A stretch of DNA of 5,907 nt, taken from positions 1 through 5,907 of the forward strand of contig JASHTN010000123.1 of assembly GCA_030040525.1 (NCBI GenBank), in the 5' to 3' direction. The position numbers and the translations under genes were made by a program. Numbering within the stretch: the stretch's first letter is position 1; each line of letters opens with the position of its first letter. The DNA is from Gammaproteobacteria bacterium. Lineage in GTDB: Bacteria; Pseudomonadota; Gammaproteobacteria; Steroidobacterales; Steroidobacteraceae. The notes below the pieces were generated by a model. It was not told the DNA's origin and did not search any database. It worked only from the letters and a program-made list of their open reading frames with translations. This document shows, piece by piece, positions 1-5,907 of the stretch.

Positions 1-2624
1 GCGAGGTGCTGCTGGAAGAGTCGGTGATCGGCTGGAAAGAGTTCGAGATGGAGGTGGTGCGCGATCACAAGGACAACTGCATCATCGTCTGCTCGATCGA
101 GAATCTCGATCCGATGGGCGTGCACACCGGCGACTCGATCACCATCGCCCCGGCGCTGACCCTCACCGACAAGGAATACCAGCGCATGCGCGACGCCGCG
201 ATCGCCGTGCTGCGCAAGATCGGCGTCGACACCGGCGGCTCGAACGTGCAGTTCGCGGTCAACCCGCGCGACGGGCGGCTGCTGGTGATCGAGATGAACC
301 CGCGCGTGTCGCGCTCCTCGGCGCTCGCCTCCAAGGCGACCGGATTTCCGATCGCCAAGATCGCCGCCAAGCTCGCGGTGGGCTACACCCTCGACGAGCT
401 GCGCAACGACATCACCGGCGGCGCGACGCCCGCCTCCTTCGAGCCCGCGATCGACTACGTGGTGGTGAAGATTCCGCGCTTCACCTTCGAGAAGTTTCCC
501 ACCGCCAACGACCGCCTGACCACCCAGATGAAATCGGTGGGCGAGGTCATGGCGATCGGGCGCACCTTCCAGGAGTCGCTGCAGAAGGCGCTGCGCGGGC
601 TGGAGACCGGCCTCGACGGGCTTAGCCCCCAGCTCGACCTGCCGCTCAACGACGAGACGCAGAGCCGGCTCGCGCACGAGCTGCGCGCCCCGGGACCGAA
701 CCGCCTGCTGTACGTGGCGGACGCGCTGCGCGCCGGCTGGCCGCTCGCGCGCATCACGGAGCTCACCAACATCGACCCGTGGTTCATCGCGCAGCTCGCC
801 GACCTGGTGCAGGAGGAAGCGCAGGTGCGCGAGCGCGGGCTCGGCGCGCTGACTGCCGAGCGGCTGCGGCTGCTGAAGCGCAAGGGCTTCTCGGACAGCC
901 GCCTGGCGCGCCTCCTCGACATGCCCGAGAAGGCGATCCGCGACAAGCGCCACGAGCTCGGCGTCGTGCCGGTGTTCAAGCGGGTCGACACCTGCGCCGC
1001 CGAATTCGCCACCTCCACCGCGTATCTCTACTCGACCTACGAGGAGGAGTGCGAGGCGAGCCCGACAGCCAAGCGCAAGATCATGATTCTCGGCGGCGGA
1101 CCCAACCGCATCGGCCAGGGCATCGAATTCGATTACTGCTGCGTGCACGCGGCGCTGCAGCTGCGCGATGACGGCTTCGAGACCATCATGGTCAACTGCA
1201 ACCCCGAGACCGTCTCCACCGACTACGATACCTCCGACCGGCTGTACTTCGAGCCGCTGACTCTCGAGGACGTGCTCGAGATCCTCGCGGTCGAGAAGCC
1301 CGAAGGGGTGATCGTGCAGTTCGGCGGCCAGACGCCTCTCAAGCTGTCGCGGGCGCTCGAGGCGGCCGGTGCGCCGATCATCGGCACCTCGCCCGACTCG
1401 ATCGACGTTGCCGAGGACCGCGAGCGCTTCCAGGCGCTGGTGCAGGCGCTCGGCCTGAAGCAGCCGGCCAACGCCACGGCGCGCAACGAGGAGCAGGGGG
1501 TGAAACTGGCGCGCGAGGTGGGCTTCCCGCTGGTGGTGCGCCCGTCGTACGTGCTTGGCGGCCGCGCGATGGAGGTGGTGTTCAGCGAGGAGGACCTGCG
1601 CGCCTACATGACGAACGCGGTGCAGGCCTCGAACGACAGCCCGGTGCTGCTCGATCGCTTCCTCGACGTCGCCACCGAGGTGGACGTGGATGCGGTGTGC
1701 GACGGCGAGGACGTGCTGATCGGCGGCATCATGGAGCACATCGAGCAGGCGGGCGTGCATTCCGGGGATTCGGGCTGCTCGCTGCCGCCCAACAGCCTCA
1801 CCCGGGAGCTGCAGGCGCAGCTGCGCGAGCAGACCCGCAGGCTCGCCCGCGCACTGAACGTCGTCGGGCTGATGAACGTGCAGTTCGCGATCCAGAACGG
1901 CGTGATCTACGTCCTCGAGGTCAACCCGCGCGCCTCGCGCACCGTGCCGTTCGTCTCCAAGGCGACCGGGCTGCCGCTCGCCAAGATTGCCGCGCGCGTC
2001 ATGACCGGGCGCAAGCTCAAGCAGCTGGTCGGCGCGGTGGAGCGCGTGCCGGGGTACTTCTCGGTCAAGGAGGCGGTGTTCCCGTTCGTCAAGTTCCCCG
2101 AGGCGGATCCGATCCTCGGACCCGAGATGAAATCCACCGGCGAGGTGATGGGTACCGGGCGTACCTTCGGCGAGGCGTACGCCAAGGCACAGACCGCCTC
2201 GGGCGTCACCCTGCCGCGCAAGGGTGTGTGCTTCATCAGCGTACGCGACCGCGACAAGGCGGGCGCCGTCGAGCTGGCGAAAAAGCTGATTGAGCGTGGC
2301 TTCGAGGTGCTGGCGACCGACGGCACGGCGCGCGCGCTCACCGCGGCAGGCGTCGCCTGCCGCCGCGTGAACAAGGTGCGCGAGGGCCGGCCGCACATCG
2401 TCGACATGATCAAGAATGACGAGATCGACCTGATCGTGAACACCACCGAGGGCAAGCTCGCCATCCGCGAATCGAACTCGATCCGCCGCGAGGCGGTGCA
2501 TCGCCGGGTGACGTACTACACGACGCTCGCCGCCGGACTCGCGACCTGCGAGGCGCTCGACCACCTCGATGAGGTCGAGGTCAACCGGCTGCAGGATCTG
2601 CACGCCGAGGCAGCAAGCGCATGA
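1..2624 (+). CDS. carB: Carbamoyl-phosphate synthase large subunit, 5'-truncated by the window edge
   Basis: This subunit makes carbamoyl phosphate from bicarbonate, two ATP and ammonia channelled from the CarA glutaminase, feeding pyrimidine and arginine synthesis in the cytoplasm. The first whole codon (nt 3) corresponds to residue 203 of the 1073-residue E. coli protein, and E. coli numbering then holds without net shift at every landmark I checked. Synthetase half 1 shows E208, E215, H243, E299 and N301. The oligomerisation region is about nt 606-1055. Half 2 begins near LGGGPNRIGQG and shows E761, H788, E841 and N843; E. coli H754, an ATP-site position, is Arg here. Residues of the ornithine site, E783, D791, E892 and T1042, are present. 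The C-terminal MGS-like allosteric domain starts near nt 2205 and keeps T974, T977, K993, N1015, T1017 and S1026 of the IMP/UMP site; E. coli H975 is Asp here. The protein would be about 1075 residues in full. Its TGA overlaps the greA start. The first ~202 codons and any carA lie upstream of the window. Identity is certain; effector response is inferred. Confidence 0.98.
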   Translation, partial: EVLLEESVIGWKEFEMEVVRDHKDNCIIVCSIENLDPMGVHTGDSITIAPALTLTDKEYQRMRDAAIAVLRKIGVDTGGSNVQFAVNPRDGRLLVIEMNPRVSRSSALASKATGFPIAKIAAKLAVGYTLDELRNDITGGATPASFEPAIDYVVVKIPRFTFEKFPTANDRLTTQMKSVGEVMAIGRTFQESLQKALRGLETGLDGLSPQLDLPLNDETQSRLAHELRAPGPNRLLYVADALRAGWPLARITELTNIDPWFIAQLADLVQEEAQVRERGLGALTAERLRLLKRKGFSDSRLARLLDMPEKAIRDKRHELGVVPVFKRVDTCAAEFATSTAYLYSTYEEECEASPTAKRKIMILGGGPNRIGQGIEFDYCCVHAALQLRDDGFETIMVNCNPETVSTDYDTSDRLYFEPLTLEDVLEILAVEKPEGVIVQFGGQTPLKLSRALEAAGAPIIGTSPDSIDVAEDRERFQALVQALGLKQPANATARNEEQGVKLAREVGFPLVVRPSYVLGGRAMEVVFSEEDLRAYMTNAVQASNDSPVLLDRFLDVATEVDVDAVCDGEDVLIGGIMEHIEQAGVHSGDSGCSLPPNSLTRELQAQLREQTRRLARALNVVGLMNVQFAIQNGVIYVLEVNPRASRTVPFVSKATGLPLAKIAARVMTGRKLKQLVGAVERVPGYFSVKEAVFPFVKFPEADPILGPEMKSTGEVMGTGRTFGEAYAKAQTASGVTLPRKGVCFISVRDRDKAGAVELAKKLIERGFEVLATDGTARALTAAGVACRRVNKVREGRPHIVDMIKNDEIDLIVNTTEGKLAIRESNSIRREAVHRRVTYYTTLAAGLATCEALDHLDEVEVNRLQDLHAEAASA
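2607..2624 (+). promoter_or_regulatory. Shine-Dalgarno and ATGA stop-start overlap coupling carB to greA
   Basis: GAGG at 2607-2610 lies 10 nt before the greA ATG (2621-2623), inside the last carB codons. The carB TGA (2622-2624) overlaps that ATG as ATGA. Such overlaps usually let a terminating ribosome restart on the next gene, so greA output probably follows carB translation. The overlap is seen directly; the coupling is inferred. Confidence 0.7.
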
Positions 2625-3097
2625 AGCGTACGCCGATGACGCGGCGTGGCGCGGAGGCGCTGCGCGAGGAGCTCAAGCGGCTCAAGTCGCAGGAGCGCCC
2701 GCGCATCATCAAGGCGATCGCCGAGGCGCGCGGCCACGGTGACCTGTCGGAGAACGCCGAATATCACGCTGCGCGCGAGCAACAGGGGTTCATCGAGGGG
2801 CGCATCACGCAGCTCGAGCACAAGCTGGCGAACGCCGAGGTGATCGATCCGGCGAGCCTGCCGAACACCGGCAAGGTGGTGTTCGGCGCAACCGTGGAGC
2901 TCGAGGACCAGGCCGACGGTGCGCGCGTCGTCTACCAGATCGCCGGCGAGGACGAGGCCGACATCCGCGAGGGCCGCATCTCGATCACCTCGCCGATCGC
3001 GCGCGCCCTGGTCGGCAAGGAGCAGGGCGACGTGGTGGAGGTGGCGGCCCCCGGCGGCACGCGCGCTTACGAGATCGTGGCGGTGCGCCTGAGGTAG
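2621..3097 (+). CDS. greA: Transcription elongation factor GreA
   Basis: GreA enters the secondary channel of backtracked RNA polymerase and stimulates cleavage of the extruded RNA 3' end, so stalled complexes can resume. The product is 158 residues, the same length as E. coli GreA. Residues 1 to about 75 form the antiparallel coiled-coil finger, carrying GDLSENAEYHAAREQQGF; the tip acids D41 and E44, which help hold the catalytic magnesium, are both present. The rest is the FKBP-like C-terminal domain, with FGATVELE, the DEAD-like stretch DEADIREG, and SPIARALVGKEQGD. The early motif MTRRGAEALREEL matches the family start, so ATG 2621 is firm. Asp at position 41 together with the full family length supports GreA over GreB. 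The gene overlaps carB by 4 nt and precedes rlmE by 27 nt. The stop is TAG, and no stop-like U-rich terminator follows it. Confidence 0.98.
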   Translation: MKRTPMTRRGAEALREELKRLKSQERPRIIKAIAEARGHGDLSENAEYHAAREQQGFIEGRITQLEHKLANAEVIDPASLPNTGKVVFGATVELEDQADGARVVYQIAGEDEADIREGRISITSPIARALVGKEQGDVVEVAAPGGTRAYEIVAVRLR

Positions 3098-3127
3098 CCG
3101 GCGGCTGCCCGCCGCGCAGCAACGATG
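3091..3127 (+). promoter_or_regulatory. greA-rlmE junction: distant GAGGT, 6-bp hairpin, rlmE start without a close Shine-Dalgarno
   Basis: The 27-nt spacer holds a perfect 6-bp all-GC stem (3099-3104 CGGCGG with 3109-3114 CCGCCG, loop CTGC), beginning 2 nt after the greA TAG. No T-run follows, so it is not an intrinsic terminator. The 14 nt before the rlmE ATG (3125) lack any purine-rich Shine-Dalgarno. The nearest good match is GAGGT at 3091-3095, overlapping the greA end, 29 nt from the ATG. If the hairpin forms, it removes 16 nt of that distance and leaves about 13. A ribosome finishing greA would instead cover and melt the stem. Either route would tie rlmE translation to this junction; both are inference. 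Confidence 0.45.
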
Positions 3128-3787
3128 CCGGGCCGGTCCAAAGGCAAGAGCCCCAAAGGCAAGAGCGGCCGATCGAGGAGCAGCGACCGTTGGCTGCGCG
3201 AGCACTTCGCGGATCCGTTCGTGCGCCGCGCGCACGCCACGGGCTGGCGCTCGCGGGCGGTGTTCAAGCTCGAGGAGATCGACCGGCGCGAGCGGCTGCT
3301 TCGGGCCGGCGCGGTGTGCCTGGACCTGGGGGCGGCCCCGGGTGCCTGGAGTCAGTACGCCCGCGGCCGGGTCGGCGCACGCGGCCGGGTGGTCGCGAGC
3401 GACATCCTGCCCATGACCGAGGTCTCCGGAGTCGAGTTCGTGCAGGGAGACCTGCGCGAGGCCGAGGTGTTCGAACGGCTCCTGGCGCTGCTGCCGGGCG
3501 GGCAGGTCGATGTCGTACTCTCGGACATGGCGCCGTCCCTGAGCGGTGTGGACGTCATCGATCAGCCCCGCGCCATGCAGCTGGCGGAGCTGGCGCTCGA
3601 CATGGCGGCGCGCGTCTTGAAGCCGGGCGGGTCCGCCCTGATCAAGCTGTTCCAGGGGTCCGGGTTCGAGCAGCTCGTCCGGACCGCACGCGGTGAATTC
3701 GGCAGGGTCAAACTGGTCAAACCGGCAGCCTCCCGGTCCCGTAGCCCTGAGATGTACCTGCTGGCCATGCAGTTTCGCTTGGTGTAG
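3125..3787 (+). CDS. rlmE: 23S rRNA (uridine-2552-2'-O)-methyltransferase RlmE
   Basis: RlmE (RrmJ/FtsJ) methylates the ribose of U2552 in the A-loop of 23S rRNA on the 50S particle, a late step in large-subunit maturation, with S-adenosylmethionine as donor. The product is 220 residues against 209 in E. coli. The SAM-binding motif DLGAAPGAWSQY spans residues 67-78. The K-D-K-E catalytic set is complete at K48, D134 (SDMAPS), K174 (LIKLFQG) and E209 (SPEMY), each exactly 10 beyond E. coli K38, D124, K164 and E199. The offset comes from a longer Lys/Arg/Ser/Gly-rich N-terminal tail (about residues 3-20) containing a doubled KGKS. ATG 3125 is the only usable start: the frame is closed upstream by the greA TAG at 3095, with no start codon in between. 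It is followed at 46 nt by ftsH, the conserved partner gene. The yhbY gene often found beside rlmE is absent from the spacer. Confidence 0.97.
   Translation: MPGRSKGKSPKGKSGRSRSSDRWLREHFADPFVRRAHATGWRSRAVFKLEEIDRRERLLRAGAVCLDLGAAPGAWSQYARGRVGARGRVVASDILPMTEVSGVEFVQGDLREAEVFERLLALLPGGQVDVVLSDMAPSLSGVDVIDQPRAMQLAELALDMAARVLKPGGSALIKLFQGSGFEQLVRTARGEFGRVKLVKPAASRSRSPEMYLLAMQFRLV
3138..3166 (+). repeat. Tandem 14-nt direct repeat in the 5' end of rlmE
   Basis: CCAAAGGCAAGAGC occurs at 3138-3151 and again, identical, at 3153-3166, a period of 15 nt. Because the period is a multiple of three it duplicates protein sequence in frame: residues 5-14 read SKGKSPKGKS. It looks like a short slippage-type duplication that lengthened the basic tail of RlmE without harming the frame. 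Confidence 0.85.
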
Positions 3788-3818
3788 GTTCGGCGGAGGC
3801 ATCAGGCGGCGCTCCACC

Positions 3819-3833
3819 AAAGGACGGAAGCCC

Positions 3834-3836
<3 letters not shown>
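3819..3836 (+). promoter_or_regulatory. Ribosome binding site that fixes the ftsH start at TTG
   Basis: AAAGGA at 3819-3824 is a good Shine-Dalgarno match, 9 nt before TTG at 3834-3836. The frame stays open upstream into rlmE, but no ATG or GTG with a binding site lies there. The next in-frame ATG (codon 26) would remove the first membrane segment. The residues after the TTG, NDLTKNILLW, align with the E. coli FtsH start MAKNLILW. TTG is therefore the supported start. Confidence 0.8.
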
Positions 3837-5747
<1,911 letters not shown>

Positions 5748-5793
5748 CGAAGAAGGGCCGGCGGGCCTCAGGGAGCGCCGCGCCGCGCGCGCC

Positions 5794-5827
5794 CCCGGCG
5801 CGCCTCGTCTCGCTCCGGCGCGCCGGG
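5794..5827 (+). other. GC-only 11-bp stem-loop downstream of ftsH, possible 3' end structure
   Basis: CCCGGCGCGCC (5794-5804) pairs perfectly with GGCGCGCCGGG (5817-5827) around a 12-nt loop, starting 46 nt after the ftsH stop. It contains two copies of GGCGCGCC 20 nt apart. A very stable RNA hairpin is expected. No T-run follows directly; the only T-rich stretch (TGTTTGTTTT, 5848-5857) lies 20 nt further on. It may protect the ftsH mRNA 3' end or help termination, but it does not meet the usual intrinsic terminator pattern. Confidence 0.45.
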
Positions 5828-5859
5828 TGAAGGGTGGGCTCGCGCGATGTTTGTTTTCC

Positions 5860-5887
5860 CGATAGTTGGCGAATTCGCCAACTATCG
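5860..5887. repeat. 28-bp perfect palindrome, candidate operator or interspersed palindromic repeat
   Basis: The 14-nt arm CGATAGTTGGCGAA is followed at once by its exact reverse complement, with an EcoRI-type GAATTC at the centre. Beyond a CC/CC mismatch the symmetry resumes with TTTT (5854-5857) and AAAA (5890-5893), giving 36 symmetric positions of 40. The patch is clearly richer in A and T than the surroundings. No T-run follows it on either strand, which argues against an intrinsic terminator. Length and perfect symmetry suit a dimeric regulator site (TetR- or MarR-like) or a repeat unit; the sequence does not decide which. The window ends 20 nt later, so any controlled gene is out of view. 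Confidence 0.6.
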
Positions 5888-5907
5888 CCAAAAGGGACCC
5901 AAGCAAG

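Larger units (their letters stand above)
5748..5907. other. Non-coding stretch after ftsH
   Basis: These 160 nt hold no credible gene. About the first 95 nt are almost all G and C and contain the 5794-5827 stem-loop; the last 60 nt are more AT-rich and carry the 5860-5887 palindrome. In many gammaproteobacteria folP and glmM follow ftsH closely. Neither begins within this stretch, so the operon may end here, or folP may start beyond the window. Confidence 0.6.

Noticed and set aside
1529..1536. GCTGGTGG, the E. coli Chi sequence; also at 4682-4689
   Set aside because: Chi is lineage-specific, and such G/T-rich octamers arise easily from Leu-Val codons in GC-rich genes. Two copies in 5.9 kb say nothing.
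5860..5893. The palindrome as a classical intrinsic terminator for ftsH or for a gene on the other strand
   Set aside because: On the + strand the stem is followed by GCCAAAAGGG, and on the minus strand by GGGAAAACAAAC. Neither has the required T-run; the tracts are A-rich in both directions.

Overview
The window is a housekeeping gene block from a GC-rich proteobacterium, most likely a gammaproteobacterium. The protein sequences are close to their E. coli and Pseudomonas counterparts, and the order carB-greA-rlmE-ftsH is the one seen in that class. I cannot place the organism further: the sequence alone does not separate groups such as Nevskiales, Xanthomonadales or Ectothiorhodospiraceae, and a betaproteobacterium is not fully excluded.

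Layout, all on the + strand. Positions 1-2624 hold the 3' four fifths of carB, the large subunit of carbamoyl-phosphate synthetase; the first ~202 codons lie outside the window. Its stop codon overlaps the start of greA (2621-3097), a transcript-cleavage factor. After 27 nt comes rlmE (3125-3787), the 23S rRNA U2552 2'-O-methyltransferase. After another 46 nt comes ftsH (3834-5747), the membrane-bound AAA+ zinc protease, which starts at TTG. Positions 5748-5907 contain no credible gene. They hold an 11-bp all-GC stem-loop and, near the window edge, a 28-bp perfect palindrome in a locally AT-richer patch.

The four genes read as one transcription unit: same strand, one 4-nt overlap, two short gaps, and no promoter or intrinsic terminator between them. 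They join pyrimidine/arginine precursor synthesis (CarB), rescue of stalled RNA polymerase (GreA), late 50S maturation (RlmE) and membrane protein quality control (FtsH). They share a transcript rather than a pathway. The active-site residues I checked in all four proteins are present, so all look functional.

I found no undescribed multi-gene system here. The items most worth a second look are non-coding: the perfect palindrome at 5860-5887, and the greA-rlmE junction, where the two genes share a reading frame separated by a single UAG, followed by a small hairpin and a start codon with no nearby Shine-Dalgarno.
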